Source: an uncultured Eubacteriales bacterium (GTDB taxonomy: Bacteria; Bacillota; Clostridia; Oscillospirales; Oscillospiraceae). Taken from it: a stretch of 64,000 nt of DNA. The notes below the pieces were generated by a model. That model did not search any database and was not told where the DNA came from. It saw nothing but the letters and a program-made list of their open reading frames with translations. The stretch is taken from NCBI GenBank assembly GCA_900547745.1, contig URHT01000003.1, positions 1-64,000 on the forward strand, given 5' to 3'. Both the position numbers and the translations under genes were made by a program. Each line of letters starts with the position of its first letter. The first letter of the stretch is position 1. Of this stretch, positions 26,764-35,839 are shown one piece after another.

Positions 26764-28719
26764 TCAGTTCACGGACGCGGTGATCTCCCCGTCCTCGCAG
26801 GTGAACACCGCCACATCGGAACAGGCGCAGTTGTCCATGGCGTCCCGCATCTCGAACATCATGAAGTACTGACCGTCCGGCAGCGCCATCTCGTCGAAGG
26901 CGGTATCCGCCGTCACGGTAAAGGTGTCGATCTCGTAGGGCGCGAAGTCATCGTCGCCGGAGATGCTGGACACATACCACACGGTGGTCAGCTGGTCGCC
27001 CTCCTGCAGCAGCCGCAGCTCCTTGCCGGCCATGCCGCTGTCGTCGATGCCCTGCCGGGCACCCAGAATGCTCCACGCCTCCTCCGTGAAGTCGTAGACC
27101 ACCTGCAGATAGTACGCCTCGCCGTCCAGCAGGACGGGCACGGCGTAGAGGTTGTAGTCCTCGCCCTCGTAGCTCAGCTCCATGTAGACGATGTGGCCGT
27201 CGATGCTGCCCCACACGCCCCGGAAGTTATCGGTAAACACACCGTTGTCCCAGTCGGCAACGATGTCGTTGTCGATGCCCAGCATCAGCAGGGCATCGCT
27301 CTCCTCATCCGCGTAGTACAGGGAGAAGTTCACGGATGCCAGAAGCTCCTCTGCCTCCGGCCCCAGCGTCAGCACGGCGCAGCCGTCGTTGTTGACGGTC
27401 AGCGGCGCGTCCTCCCAACTGGTGTCGGTCAGGCTCTGTACCGGCTGCAGCGCGGATGCGTCGATATTCATGTTGGCCAGATACGCCGCGCCGTCCTCCG
27501 CCAGCCGGCCGGTCAGCTCGTACTCATAGAAGTATTTGAACGCCTCGCCGGCGCCAACGCCGGTATAGCCCGCCAGATCGTCCACGTCACCGTTATAGGA
27601 GTAGTAGCAGGAAAGACCCGTGGCCTCACCGCGGTAGGGACCCTTGACCTGATACAGCACGCAGCCGTCCAGCGCGTCCAGCACATCCTGTGCCGACGGC
27701 AGCAGATCGCCGCTCTGTCGGGCCATGTGGCCCAGATCCACCATGTTGGTATAGCCCTGCTCGCGGGTGTTGCCGCCGTAGTTCTCGCTCTGGGCCGCCA
27801 CGCGGGCGAACCGGGTGAAGAAGGACGGATCATCGCAGGCGGCGGCCAGCGCCTCGGCGCCGAAGCGCTCGTAGGCGTTCATCAGGCTCTCCAGCCGGGA
27901 CAGATCGGTGAGGGACAGGGTGGCGTCATCTGCTGTGCCCGCCTCCTGACAGCCCTCGTAGTAGGCGTCACAGATGACGCGGCCCAGCGCCGCGCCGTCC
28001 ATGGACGGGTCGTCCGCCAGCGCGCCCACCCATCGGGAGTAGTACCAGCCGTTGGCCGGCTCCGTTTCCTCCGACGCCACCAGATAGCGGCTCAGGTCGC
28101 AGAAGGTGTAGGCCACGTCCACCGTGCCCATCAGGCAGGTGTCGAAGCCCACCAGCTCCAGCGGCTGCTGCCCCGCCTCCAGCGACGGCTCCCACACCTC
28201 CGTGAAGGCGGCGTACATCTCGTCCAGCGTCAGGGAGTCGTAGTCGTACAGCTCGTCAAAGGACGCACCGGACACCGAGCCGCCGCCGTGGTTCCAGAAC
28301 ACCACCGCCGTCCTGTCAGCGGGGTAGTTCTCCTTGGCAAAGCGCAGGAAGTCCGCCAGCGTCTCGCTGTCGCCCATGCTGGCGGAGGGCTGCTCGTCCA
28401 CCAGCGCCAACCCGTCGCTGCTGTACACATAGCGCTGCAGCACCGAGGCGTCCACCGTCTCGTTCCACCACTCTGCCGCGCCGCCGGTCTCAATGACCAC
28501 GGTCACATTCTCCGGCAGCTCCACCTCCAGCAGCTCACTGAGATCGTCGGTGGCAAAGCCGCCCTCCGACTCCAGATCACTGCCGCAGAGGTACCAGTAT
28601 ACCGCCCAGCTGCCGTCTGCCGCGCCATCGGGTGCGTCCAGCGGCTCATCGCCGCAGGCCGTCAGGCTCAGGGCCATCATCAGCGCCAGAAGCAGCGCAA
28701 AAAAACGTCTTTTCTTCAT
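26764..28719 (-). CDS. Clostripain-family (C11) cysteine protease lipoprotein
   Basis: A 651-residue surface lipoprotein: signal peptide and lipobox LSLTACG (Cys at 22), then the C11 peptidase domain. The catalytic His lies in [13 protein letters not shown] near 142 and the catalytic Cys in [16 protein letters not shown] near 195. Both are present, so the enzyme should be active. The C-terminal 250 residues form further beta-rich domains. Family members cleave after Arg or Lys and are important in gut Clostridia. It lies one base downstream of the DUF4428/SHOCT gene, in a LytTR-site operon. Confidence 0.88.
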   Translation of the reverse strand: MKKRRFFALLLALMMALSLTACGDEPLDAPDGAADGSWAVYWYLCGSDLESEGGFATDDLSELLEVELPENVTVVIETGGAAEWWNETVDASVLQRYVYSSDGLALVDEQPSASMGDSETLADFLRFAKENYPADRTAVVFWNHGGGSVSGASFDELYDYDSLTLDEMYAAFTEVWEPSLEAGQQPLELVGFDTCLMGTVDVAYTFCDLSRYLVASEETEPANGWYYSRWVGALADDPSMDGAALGRVICDAYYEGCQEAGTADDATLSLTDLSRLESLMNAYERFGAEALAAACDDPSFFTRFARVAAQSENYGGNTREQGYTNMVDLGHMARQSGDLLPSAQDVLDALDGCVLYQVKGPYRGEATGLSCYYSYNGDVDDLAGYTGVGAGEAFKYFYEYELTGRLAEDGAAYLANMNIDASALQPVQSLTDTSWEDAPLTVNNDGCAVLTLGPEAEELLASVNFSLYYADEESDALLMLGIDNDIVADWDNGVFTDNFRGVWGSIDGHIVYMELSYEGEDYNLYAVPVLLDGEAYYLQVVYDFTEEAWSILGARQGIDDSGMAGKELRLLQEGDQLTTVWYVSSISGDDDFAPYEIDTFTVTADTAFDEMALPDGQYFMMFEMRDAMDNCACSDVAVFTCEDGEITASVN

Positions 28720-28720
28720 A

Positions 28721-29677
28721 TCAGATCCCCAGCAGCTGCTTTTTCTTGGCGGCGAATTCCTCCTCGGTCAGCACGCCGGTGTCCAGCAGCATCTTGTACT
28801 TCTGCAGCTCCGCCACCGTGTCCACGGCGGGAGCGGCGGCCTGTACCGGTGCGGCGGCCTGCGCCGGTGCGGCAGCGGCATCGTTGTCCCAGATCTCCCG
28901 AGCGGCGGGGTTCATGACCCGTGCCAGCGCAAAGGCCATGTCATGCAGCTCGCTGACCTTGTTGTCGTAATCGCACAGATAGTCGTTGACGCTGGGATCG
29001 AAGCTGTTGAAATCCGGTGCGTTCAGCTCATCCCGGAAGGACTTCCAATAGGGGTCGTCCAGCGTTACCTCCATGCCAAACCTCTGCACCGGCGCCTGCA
29101 CGTCAAACCGCGGCGCAGGGATGTCGGGCCGGTGGTCATCCGGCTCGCCGGAACGGCGCTCCCGCCGGTCGAGCATGCGCTCCATCCGCTCCATGCGCTC
29201 GTGCTCCTCCTTCTGGATCAGGAACCGCTCGATGCGGGGCTGCAGGGCGCGGGCCCGCTCCGGCACATCGCTGTGGAAGCAGTGCAGGCCGTCGGGCTTG
29301 CCCTCGAACAGCGTTTTGCCGTCCTCCATGAAGCGGAAGGATTTCAGCGCCGCCGCCGGGAATACCAGCGCACCGTCGTAGCCCTTCAGACGCAGCAGAC
29401 GGTGCTCCTCGTCCACCAGCAGGTCGCCGCTGAGGAAGCCGAAGCTCATGCGCTTCGTCTCCCGGAACTGGTCGCGCAGCGCCTTGTTGTCATCGTAATA
29501 GGCGATGTACTGCTGAAACTGCTCCAGCGACATGCGATCCAGCGCACCGCCGGGCAGGTCGACCTTGTCGGCACACGCCTTGCACAAGGGCATGTCCGCC
29601 ACCTTGGTGGCCAGCAGGCGCGGCGTCGGGCTGCCGCAGATGGGGCAGAGCTTCTTGTTATTGCTGAATAATCCCAT
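28721..29677 (-). CDS. DUF4428 zinc ribbon and SHOCT domain protein
   Basis: A 318-residue cytoplasmic protein. The N-terminus has a zinc ribbon CPICGSP...CKAC (DUF4428-like). The middle contains a PH-like beta domain and a basic helical stretch rich in Glu/Arg/Met ([15 protein letters not shown]). An Ala/Pro linker follows, and a C-terminal SHOCT segment ([20 protein letters not shown]). It is first in the operon with the clostripain lipoprotein. SHOCT proteins often oligomerise or bind membranes or nucleic acids; a precise role cannot be given. The start has GGAGG upstream. Confidence 0.8.
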   Translation of the reverse strand: MGLFSNNKKLCPICGSPTPRLLATKVADMPLCKACADKVDLPGGALDRMSLEQFQQYIAYYDDNKALRDQFRETKRMSFGFLSGDLLVDEEHRLLRLKGYDGALVFPAAALKSFRFMEDGKTLFEGKPDGLHCFHSDVPERARALQPRIERFLIQKEEHERMERMERMLDRRERRSGEPDDHRPDIPAPRFDVQAPVQRFGMEVTLDDPYWKSFRDELNAPDFNSFDPSVNDYLCDYDNKVSELHDMAFALARVMNPAAREIWDNDAAAAPAQAAAPVQAAAPAVDTVAELQKYKMLLDTGVLTEEEFAAKKKQLLGI

Positions 29678-29741
29678 AGTTCCCTCCTGTTATCGTGTCT
29701 GTGGTTTCCGGCGCGGCGCGCCGTGTCTCTCCGTTTTCGAC

Positions 29742-29809
29742 AGTATAGCACGTTTTGCGGAAGCGGCACGGCTGCTCCCTGAAATGTATATTTTTTCGCC
29801 ACGAAATGC
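29742..29809 (-). promoter_or_regulatory. Promoter with LytTR-type direct repeat (site 2)
   Basis: TGAAATGT (29780-29787) and CGAAATGC (29802-29809) are 22 bases apart, with the same AT-rich spacer as site 1 (ATATTTTTTCG against ATAATTTTTCG). A -10 box TATACT on the minus strand (29747-29742) lies 32 bases away, against 33 at site 1. It would drive the DUF4428/clostripain/lipoprotein operon. The site lies between this operon and the SASP gene. Confidence 0.65.
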
Positions 29810-29932
29810 CGGTGCGGCAGCAGCAGATATTACCATCTGCAAAATCGCATATTCACGCGGCGGCAGGAAAAGCTATGACTGCGATACCCAATCAGAGCTT
29901 ATCGCTCAACAATATGAAAGGAGATTTTCGAT

Positions 29933-30196
29933 ATGTCCAGCAAGAACACCAACAAGCTGAACATCCCCGAGGCCAAGGCCGCGATGGATAAGTTTAAGAT
30001 GGAGGCCGCCTCTGAGGTGGGCGTCAACCTGAAGAACGGTTACAACGGTGACCTGACCAGCCGCGAGGCCGGCTCCGTCGGCGGCCAGATGGTCAAGAAG
30101 ATGGCACCCATACGAACGATGAGTTTCAAGCGGGCTGACCGAACAGCACTGGGGCATGAAGTTGAAGTACGGTACATAGCAGGGATCACAATATAG
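29933..30196 (+). pseudogene. Alpha/beta small acid-soluble spore protein, interrupted by an island
   Basis: Residues 1-57 are a spore DNA-binding SASP (KAAMDKFKMEAASEVGV, then LTSREAGSVGGQMVKKM). The usual C-terminal helix is replaced by 30 unrelated residues (starting APIRTMSFKRADRTALGHE) that come from the island. The missing end IESYEKNL is found at the end of the integrase at 47792, in the same frame, so the intact gene would encode 65 residues. The ATG has AAAGGAG upstream. Whether the fusion product still coats spore DNA is not known; most of the second conserved motif is retained, but the final helix is lost. Confidence 0.85.
30093..30103 (+). other. attL core of the island
   Basis: TCAAGAAGATG is identical to 47755-47765 and lies in the same codon phase. 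Just inside the island is ACCCATA (30106-30112), the inverted partner of TACGGGT at 47741-47747 (one mismatch), so the rebuilt attP has symmetric arms as serine integrases need. Confidence 0.85.
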
Positions 30197-30202
30197 GGAA
30201 AC

Positions 30203-30235
30203 GCACGAGCCACAATTTGGTTCGTGCGTTCTTTA
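30203..30235 (-). terminator. Terminator at the left end of the island
   Basis: ACGCACGAGCC (30201-30211) and GGTTCGTGCGT (30219-30229) form an imperfect stem with a TTCTTT tail. It can end the SASP fusion (+) and the small peptide gene (-). Confidence 0.7.
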
Positions 30236-30379
30236 TCATTCTATCGTTGAGAAGCTGCCAATCAAAAGCAGCTGAATCAGCAAGAGAGCGAACGAGAAAT
30301 CAATGAGAGGCGTTTTGAAAGTGATGGTAAGTTGGATTTTGCGAAGAAACGTGCGGATAGCCTTCAAAATATCTTTCAT
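30236..30379 (-). CDS. Small hydrophobic peptide, toxin-like
   Basis: A 47-residue peptide (MKDILKAIRTFLRKIQLTIT start) with a basic N-terminal helix and a hydrophobic stretch (FSFALLLIQLLLIGSF) able to span a membrane. AAGGGGG lies six bases before the ATG, a promoter with a palindromic operator lies upstream (30475-30502), and a terminator follows directly. The compact design resembles type I toxin or holin-like peptides, but it does not match one I can name. It is encoded opposite to the RelBE-like pair, next to the left end of the island. Confidence 0.55.
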   Translation of the reverse strand: MKDILKAIRTFLRKIQLTITFKTPLIDFSFALLLIQLLLIGSFSTIE

Positions 30380-30474
30380 ATGCAGTCCCCCTTCTGTTCT
30401 ACGTTCTTGCCCGTTCGCTTTAGAGCCTCTTGAATCTGGTGAGTCAGGAAGGGGGAGATTTCTGACCCACTTAA

Positions 30475-30502
30475 ATTATAACACACAATGTGTGGTGTGC
30501 AA
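30475..30502 (-). promoter_or_regulatory. Promoter with palindromic operator
   Basis: Minus-strand TTGCAC (30502-30497) and TATAAT (30480-30475) are 16 bases apart. The spacer contains the palindrome CACACAATGTGTG (30482-30494). A repressor is likely, possibly the adjacent RelB-like antitoxin. Confidence 0.65.
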
Positions 30503-30529
30503 TAGCAAGTTTTTCGTAGTGACGGCGTA

Positions 30530-30558
30530 TTGACATTGCATCATGCTGTGGGTATACT
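30530..30558 (+). promoter_or_regulatory. Promoter of the RelBE-like operon
   Basis: TTGACA (30530-30535) and TATACT (30553-30558), spacing 17; a near-consensus sigma-A promoter 24 bases before the antitoxin gene. Confidence 0.8.
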
Positions 30559-30581
30559 AAAGGAAAAGGAGGTCTGCTACT

Positions 30582-30902
30582 ATGTCAAATATCAATGTGG
30601 CTACCGCACCGAAAACAGCGACGTTTCAAATGCGCATCAATCCGGAAATCAAGCAGGAGGCGGAGAATGTTTTTTCCAACTACGGCCTGAGCTTGACGGA
30701 GGCTTTTAATATATTTCTTCAGCAATCGCTGAATAGCAACGGCTTTCCGTTCCTGTTGTCTCCTGAAAACGCGGAATATATGAGATCCAAGGCCGCGGCA
30801 CAGCTCATGGCCGAGATTGACAAGGGTTGGAAATCTGCTGAAGAAGGGGGCTGGCTTACGCTGGAAGACGTGGAGTCCCGGCTTGGGCTGACGGATGAAT
30901 AA
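30582..30902 (+). CDS. RelB/DinJ-type antitoxin
   Basis: A 106-residue protein. The N-terminal half is a ribbon-helix-helix (TATFQMRINPEIKQEAENVF, then SNYGLSLTEAFNIFLQQSL) as in RelB/DinJ antitoxins. The C-terminal part (GGWLTLEDVESRLGL) would wrap and neutralise the toxin. AAAAGGAGG precedes the ATG. It overlaps the toxin gene by 8 bases, the usual coupled arrangement. It probably represses its own promoter. Confidence 0.9.
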   Translation: MSNINVATAPKTATFQMRINPEIKQEAENVFSNYGLSLTEAFNIFLQQSLNSNGFPFLLSPENAEYMRSKAAAQLMAEIDKGWKSAEEGGWLTLEDVESRLGLTDE

Positions 30903-31218
30903 GCTGCGTATCACGCCGGCAGCAGCCAGTGACTTGGCAGAGATCAAGGCCTACATCTCGCTGGAGCTGCATAACCCACAGGCTGCACAGCGTATTGTGA
31001 AGAGTATTACTCACGATCTACGGCATCTACAGCAAAACCCTTATCTTGGCTTTTCTGTTTCAGCCAAAATCGGTAGAGAGACTGACCTGCGGGCACTTCT
31101 CAGTGGGAGCTATTTTCTATTCTACCGTGTTGGAGGCGAGACAATACAGGTTTCCCGTATTCTGGATGGGCGGCAAGATTATCTGCGTGTTCTGTTTGGC
31201 GCAGCGGAAGAGAAGTGA
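30895..31218 (+). CDS. RelE/ParE-family toxin
   Basis: A 107-residue toxin of the RelE/ParE fold: start MNKLRITPAAASDLAEIKAY, a helix pair around residues 10-45, then ETDLRALLSGSYFLFYRVGG and IQVSRILDGRQDYLRVLFG. Sequence alone does not separate RelE-type ribonucleases from ParE-type gyrase poisons; the DLAEIKAYI and RILDGRQDY pattern leans to ParE. Its partner is the overlapping antitoxin. A terminator follows 17 bases later. Confidence 0.88.
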   Translation: MNKLRITPAAASDLAEIKAYISLELHNPQAAQRIVKSITHDLRHLQQNPYLGFSVSAKIGRETDLRALLSGSYFLFYRVGGETIQVSRILDGRQDYLRVLFGAAEEK

Positions 31219-31234
31219 ATATCAGTAACATGAT

Positions 31235-31275
31235 AGCAGCCCCTTCTTTTCAGGCAGAAAGAAGGGGCTGCTCAG
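31235..31275 (+). terminator. Terminator of the toxin-antitoxin operon
   Basis: AGCAGCCCCTTCTTT pairs with AAAGAAGGGGCTGCT, an 15-bp stem with an 8-base loop, followed by a weak T stretch. Confidence 0.8.
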
Positions 31276-31398
31276 TTCTTCAATCGCTTGGTGTGAAAAT
31301 TCACTTTTTCGCGAACGCCCTTTTAAGTTAACTGCGCATAAGTCTTGACGGTACCTGCTACTGCGTTGGTAGTCAACTTTTATGCAGATTTATTCATC

Positions 31399-31446
31399 AT
31401 GAGACTAAAAGGCTCCATCCAAATGGATGGAGCCTTTTAGTCTCAT
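31399..31446. terminator. Perfect 22-bp hairpin at the end of the R-M gene
   Basis: ATGAGACTAAAAGGCTCCAT and its exact complement enclose a four-base loop (AAAT). The 3' end of the restriction-modification gene lies inside one arm. It serves as a terminator for leftward transcription. Bases 31280-31398 before it show no gene. Confidence 0.85.
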
Positions 31447-34031
31447 ACAATAACAATATGGCTAGGGCGTTTATCTGGATCATTATATGCTATGCGTTCG
31501 TCCTTTATGAGTTGCTTTACAACGCTATTGATAGTCGTAGTACCTCGCTGTAGATTTTCTACATACTCAGATAATCCATCTCGTACATCATCACTGAGTA
31601 AAGGAATGATAACATTTTTGGCATCATCTTCGCAGATTTCAGCAAGCCCGTCCGAGCCTCTAGAAAATGCTCGCATCTGAACCCCCCAGCCTTCACTATT
31701 CAAATAGGCTAACAGGTCAGGAGTAAATTTTTCCATTCCGGCTTTTACCCTACATCTAAAGCAACCATTTGTTACAACGACATTATCAATTCCCTCTGGA
31801 ATGTAGCACCACTTAATTGCACTGCCCCAAATTGCCCCAATATAGATATCGCCAGCCGATGAAAAATGTTTTGCACGACTCGGCAACTCCCAGCCACGCA
31901 TTTCTTTGCAGTGGAAATCCCCAAATCCTATGTCCTGAATTTCAACATACTGATATATGCTAGACTTTTGAACGGTAATCTTTTTGCCGTAGGCGTTTTG
32001 TTTTTCTGGAATAAAATCCACAACATCACCTAGCAAAACATATGGCTGAGTTTTTAATTTACTTCTTAAGTCCACAACTTTTTTGCTGTAACGTTTTGGA
32101 TCTATTGTCAGGTCAGGGTCATCATAAATATGTTTTATATTTACAGACCAGCCGTTAACCTCGGGATCTACATGTTTACCCTTGGATATCCAGTCGAAGC
32201 AGTTTGCAGCGTCACTTGCCAAAATTCTGTTAACAGCAACATCAAAATCACAATCTAAAATAGGGCTACCTTCTTCATCGATGATGAGGCTGCCATCTTC
32301 CGGGTCTCTCTTGTAAACTGGTGCAGCTTTTTTATTGCCAGCATCCCAGCCAACTTTTTCGATCAATTCAACCGCAAACTGATATTCTTCACTGTCAGCT
32401 ATGTTCTCTAGAGGGGTTTTACGCTTTTCCAAATACAAAACACTTGCACTTACATCTGCACCACTGGACTTAAATGTAAATCTGGGTAGTGAAACGATAG
32501 CTGCCAACTTTGTATGTCTCAGGATCCATTCTCTAACAGTTCTGTATTTAATAGACCTGTTTCCTAAATAACCATTTGGAAGAATAATTGCAATTCTTCC
32601 ACTCGGTTTACACTCTTTAACGCAGACTTCTACAAACAGAATACCAGTCTCTTGTTGAGATAACAATGTATCTGTTTTTTTCAGCACACCAGTTTCATCT
32701 ATGTACCATTCAAATCCCAAGTCGTACTGCCTTAGAACCATTGAGCGTTTTTCTACAATTTTAGTTCCAAATGGTGGATTGCATGTTATAACGTCATACT
32801 TTTCAGCATATTTTTCTATGTTTTCAAGAGAGTCATCTTTTATAATATTGGTCTTTCCATCACCATTCAAAAGCATATTCAACACTGCCACTTGAACGGC
32901 GTTCGGCGAATTATCAACACCCCAGATACAATCTGCAAATCCAGGATTAAACTTTCTTGCGGCTCTAAATGCAGCGACGAGGAAATCTGCACTACCACAA
33001 GCTGGGTCCGCAATATGTTCACCGAACTGAGGATTGATAATATCAACAAGGAAATCCGTAACAGTAGTTGGTGTGAAATACTGCGCCATATCCCACTTAT
33101 ACAAAGCCTTCGCAAACTTCATATAAAAGGTTTGAACTACATCTCTCTTAGAATGAATAATCTTTACAGGAGCTAAAATCTTCAAAATTTCAAACAGGGT
33201 ATCACCAGATAATGGCAATGTGTCTGACAGTTTGTTTGGAAGATGCTCCCCGTAAAAAGAGATTGCTCTCTTTACGACATCTCCAACCTTTTTCTTTGTG
33301 GTATCAGCCGAAGTACCAAGAGATCGATAATCCTGTATTTCTAAAGGTTCATCGCCTCTTACTTCAAAGGCATGTTCATCAAAGATTTTGGTAAGCAGCA
33401 GTTGCAAAATAATCTCATATCTTTTTTCAGGAGCAAATGATGCTTGATGAAGAATGTCCTCAATGCGCTCAAATGTCTCCGTTAGGGAGTCTACTGGTTC
33501 GATTGTATTGAATGTCAGTGGCGTAGTTTTGATCGGAAGTCCAAATTTGGGTACAAAAGTTAACGGACCTTCTTTTATCTCCTTTATCCCATCAGTGACT
33601 TCAATCCAAAATACACGCTTTTCAATGTTATCCCAGTATAGCCCTAGCGTACTCTGCTTTTTTGCAAAGTCCAGCATAGGCTTGACTTGAGTGTTTTTTA
33701 CATACTCATTTTTCTTGTTATCACGCTTGACTTCACATATAATTACAGCATGACCAAGAATGTCATCGGGTTCATTAGTGCTAATTGTTGAAGCAGGCAC
33801 ATCAAGTACTGCAAAATCACTTCTGAAACTGTTACGACCACTATTGCCAAATTTCTTGATAATAGGCTCAATCCAGAAGTTTTCTTTCGGGTATCCCTTG
33901 CTTATAAGGAATTTAATTGCTTCTACCCTGTAGAATTCTTCAGTAGCAGTAAGGCCATCTTTACTCCGTTTATTAACCTTTAACTGTCCTCTAATTGGGC
34001 ATACTATTTGTAGATTCCCAGTCAGTTCCAT
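31443..34031 (-). CDS. Single-polypeptide restriction-modification enzyme (type IIG/I-like)
   Basis: An 862-residue protein. N-terminal part (about 20-110) resembles the type I R N-terminal nuclease fold, with SDFAVLD and later VIICEVKRD (PD-(D/E)XK residues). The middle is an N6-adenine methylase: DPACGSADFLVAAF (SAM-binding motif I) and CNPPFGT (catalytic NPPF). The C-terminal 230 residues resemble a HsdS-type target recognition domain. No helicase motor is present, so cleavage near the site in type IIG fashion is more likely than type I. Start ATG 34031 has AAAGGGG upstream. The DNA is clearly AT-richer than its surroundings, a sign of recent acquisition. Confidence 0.82.
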   Translation of the reverse strand: MELTGNLQIVCPIRGQLKVNKRSKDGLTATEEFYRVEAIKFLISKGYPKENFWIEPIIKKFGNSGRNSFRSDFAVLDVPASTISTNEPDDILGHAVIICEVKRDNKKNEYVKNTQVKPMLDFAKKQSTLGLYWDNIEKRVFWIEVTDGIKEIKEGPLTFVPKFGLPIKTTPLTFNTIEPVDSLTETFERIEDILHQASFAPEKRYEIILQLLLTKIFDEHAFEVRGDEPLEIQDYRSLGTSADTTKKKVGDVVKRAISFYGEHLPNKLSDTLPLSGDTLFEILKILAPVKIIHSKRDVVQTFYMKFAKALYKWDMAQYFTPTTVTDFLVDIINPQFGEHIADPACGSADFLVAAFRAARKFNPGFADCIWGVDNSPNAVQVAVLNMLLNGDGKTNIIKDDSLENIEKYAEKYDVITCNPPFGTKIVEKRSMVLRQYDLGFEWYIDETGVLKKTDTLLSQQETGILFVEVCVKECKPSGRIAIILPNGYLGNRSIKYRTVREWILRHTKLAAIVSLPRFTFKSSGADVSASVLYLEKRKTPLENIADSEEYQFAVELIEKVGWDAGNKKAAPVYKRDPEDGSLIIDEEGSPILDCDFDVAVNRILASDAANCFDWISKGKHVDPEVNGWSVNIKHIYDDPDLTIDPKRYSKKVVDLRSKLKTQPYVLLGDVVDFIPEKQNAYGKKITVQKSSIYQYVEIQDIGFGDFHCKEMRGWELPSRAKHFSSAGDIYIGAIWGSAIKWCYIPEGIDNVVVTNGCFRCRVKAGMEKFTPDLLAYLNSEGWGVQMRAFSRGSDGLAEICEDDAKNVIIPLLSDDVRDGLSEYVENLQRGTTTINSVVKQLIKDERIAYNDPDKRPSHIVIV

Positions 34032-34145
34032 GATTGATACCCCTTTGCTGTGTTTGCTTATATTCAAAAGTGTACCATTTTCCGACTCAAAACACAAGGC
34101 AAAAAACAAGGCTCAGAAGTCAGTTTTGACCTCTGAGCCTTTGAA

Positions 34146-34236
34146 TTATTCCACCGGCTTAATTGTAGACTCAATGTAGTCAATTTCCTCTTGCGTCAGA
34201 TTGTACTTCTCATATAACATCTGGCCTGTCCATGGA
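34146..34236 (-). pseudogene. 3' remnant of a lost gene
   Basis: The minus strand reads TGQMLYEKYNLTQEEIDYIE followed by STIKPVE and a stop. This resembles the C-terminal end of DNA methyltransferase/restriction proteins, but upstream of about 34236 the frame is not maintained. It is a truncated tail next to an R-M gene. Bases 34237-34390 hold no supported gene; a 60-codon frame on the plus strand there has no ribosome site. Confidence 0.45.
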
Positions 34237-34390
34237 TGTTAAAAATCCAGTATACGAACGAAGCCAAAATTTTTCTTTGCATATTCCGGATTTTATTCGC
34301 GATTATACACATCAACATTTATCTCGAAAAGGGACTTTGCGAAAAGAAATGCCAATGATCACGCATCTCTTGTACCGTTCCTATTCACAA

Positions 34391-35203
34391 TCAAAGCTGC
34401 TTTTGCCGCAGTAGAATGGTGGCGCACACCCTATCCGTGATAATTCCGCGATCCCGCTGAGGATAGTATTGCAGCAGCGGCTCCAACCTTGCAAATATCT
34501 CCTCTTTTGACAGCTTGGGCAAGCGCAACTGCGCTCCATAAAGCGCTTGGACTGCTCCTGCCTGCCGGTTAAATGTCGTGCCGAAGGGACGGGCACGCTG
34601 TGCCGCGATCAGGGCCTTCGGCTCAATGTCCATGGGGGCTGTCCGCATATTGGAAAGCAAGCCCGCACCGTTATCAAAGATGGGGCAATAGTCATATTTA
34701 CCGCCACTTTCCAAGACCGCAATATTGTTCAAATGACGGTCATCGTTCAGAAACAGCGCATCGATCTCGAACAGCAGCGTCAGATATTGTGGGAACAGCT
34801 CCAAGCCCGTCAACTCTGCCGTAGCCTCGGCTAAATAGGCAATGCGCTTCTTGTCACTGGATTGCCGCGACAGAAGGGCTTGAAGAGACACTTCGCTCTC
34901 CCTTTTGTACAGATGGCTCAGTGTAATAATGGACTGACCCGGCAGCAGGAAATCTTCGCTGCTGCACCCTGTCCGTTCGATACCATGGGCGGTAATGCGT
35001 TCCATTCTGTAGCGGGTAAAGCGGAACGGGTAGTCCTGCTCGCAGTTGCTGCGTTCCAGCAGCTGCGAGATCATCGTTTCCGTCAAGGCCTCATACCCAA
35101 ACTGATCCAGCTTGTACCAGCGGTTGCCATCTACCCACTTCTCCTGATTACCCTTTGAAGATGTTTCGGCGATCCTCTCGTTTGTCACAAAATGTATGCT
35201 CAT
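34391..35203 (-). CDS. HipA-like kinase domain protein
   Basis: A 270-residue protein. The C-terminal half carries the HipA-type catalytic segment DALFLNDDRHLNNIAVL and metal-binding YCPIFDNGAGLL; these correspond to the active-site Asp and the DN metal motif of HipA-fold kinases. The usual HipA N-terminal subdomain is not recognisable, so it resembles compact HipT/CtkA-like kinases. ATG 35203 overlaps the stop of the upstream AbrB-type gene (ATGA). The pair looks like a toxin-antitoxin or regulatory module with an unusual antitoxin type. The substrate is unknown. Confidence 0.65.
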   Translation of the reverse strand: MSIHFVTNERIAETSSKGNQEKWVDGNRWYKLDQFGYEALTETMISQLLERSNCEQDYPFRFTRYRMERITAHGIERTGCSSEDFLLPGQSIITLSHLYKRESEVSLQALLSRQSSDKKRIAYLAEATAELTGLELFPQYLTLLFEIDALFLNDDRHLNNIAVLESGGKYDYCPIFDNGAGLLSNMRTAPMDIEPKALIAAQRARPFGTTFNRQAGAVQALYGAQLRLPKLSKEEIFARLEPLLQYYPQRDRGIITDRVCATILLRQKQL

Positions 35204-35733
35204 TCCGTTACCTCGATCCACTGCTGATCCTCCGCCATACGGCCTCGTGTGCGTTTGACGATCTCCCACGGGTCGTATTCATCCAATCCCAAAGTCTCCA
35301 GATATTCACGAATGCCTTCCCGCTGCCGGGGAACGCACCGCTCTTCCAGGAAGGCCATCAGATCTTCCCATGTAGGCAATCTGTTTTTCCCGAAAGCGGT
35401 TTTCACCAGCTGCCTTGTATGGTTCTCCACGCAAAGCGTATGATCCGTAAAATCCACCGCGATGGTAGTACACAGTGTCTTACTATTCCAGAATTTTAGC
35501 TTTTTCACGCAGTGGGACTGCGCTTTTTTTTCGCTGATAAACTCCTCTATGGTGACGACTTTTGTGATTACGATTCTGTTTTGGTCAAAGGTCAACTCCA
35601 CCTCCCGCTCCTCATCGGTAATGCCCATGGCTCGAAGCCAGCGGGATGGGAGCGTGACCTTATGCGTTTTTGCACCGGCGCCCGCCGTTCCCCCGGCTGT
35701 GCTGCTGTTGATCCGCGCCAATCGTCTTTCCAT
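35200..35733 (-). CDS. AbrB/MazE-type DNA-binding protein
   Basis: A 177-residue protein. An AbrB-like swapped-hairpin domain fills about residues 18-60 (KTHKVTLPSRWLRAMGIT, then VELTFDQNRIVITKV). The C-terminal 110 residues are specific and may bind the partner kinase, which overlaps by four bases. The start ATG 35733 has GAGGTGATG upstream; the longer frame to 35766 lacks a ribosome site. Likely acts as antitoxin and operon repressor (inference). Confidence 0.7.
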   Translation of the reverse strand: MERRLARINSSTAGGTAGAGAKTHKVTLPSRWLRAMGITDEEREVELTFDQNRIVITKVVTIEEFISEKKAQSHCVKKLKFWNSKTLCTTIAVDFTDHTLCVENHTRQLVKTAFGKNRLPTWEDLMAFLEERCVPRQREGIREYLETLGLDEYDPWEIVKRTRGRMAEDQQWIEVTE

Positions 35734-35839
35734 GTCATCACCTCTATGTATCTTGAAATATATCATATTCGGTACGAATAGTCAATATATCCGTCTTGCA
35801 GAACACCGCCAGTGTAGAGGGGATAAAAAACCAAACTTA

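Noticed and set aside
30303..30533. A 76-codon plus-strand frame near the left end of the island
   Set aside because: It has no ribosome site and overlaps the better supported hydrophobic peptide and its promoter on the other strand.
34232..34414. A 60-codon plus-strand frame between the R-M remnant and the HipA-like gene
   Set aside because: No ribosome site, no recognisable pattern, and it overlaps the end of the opposite gene.
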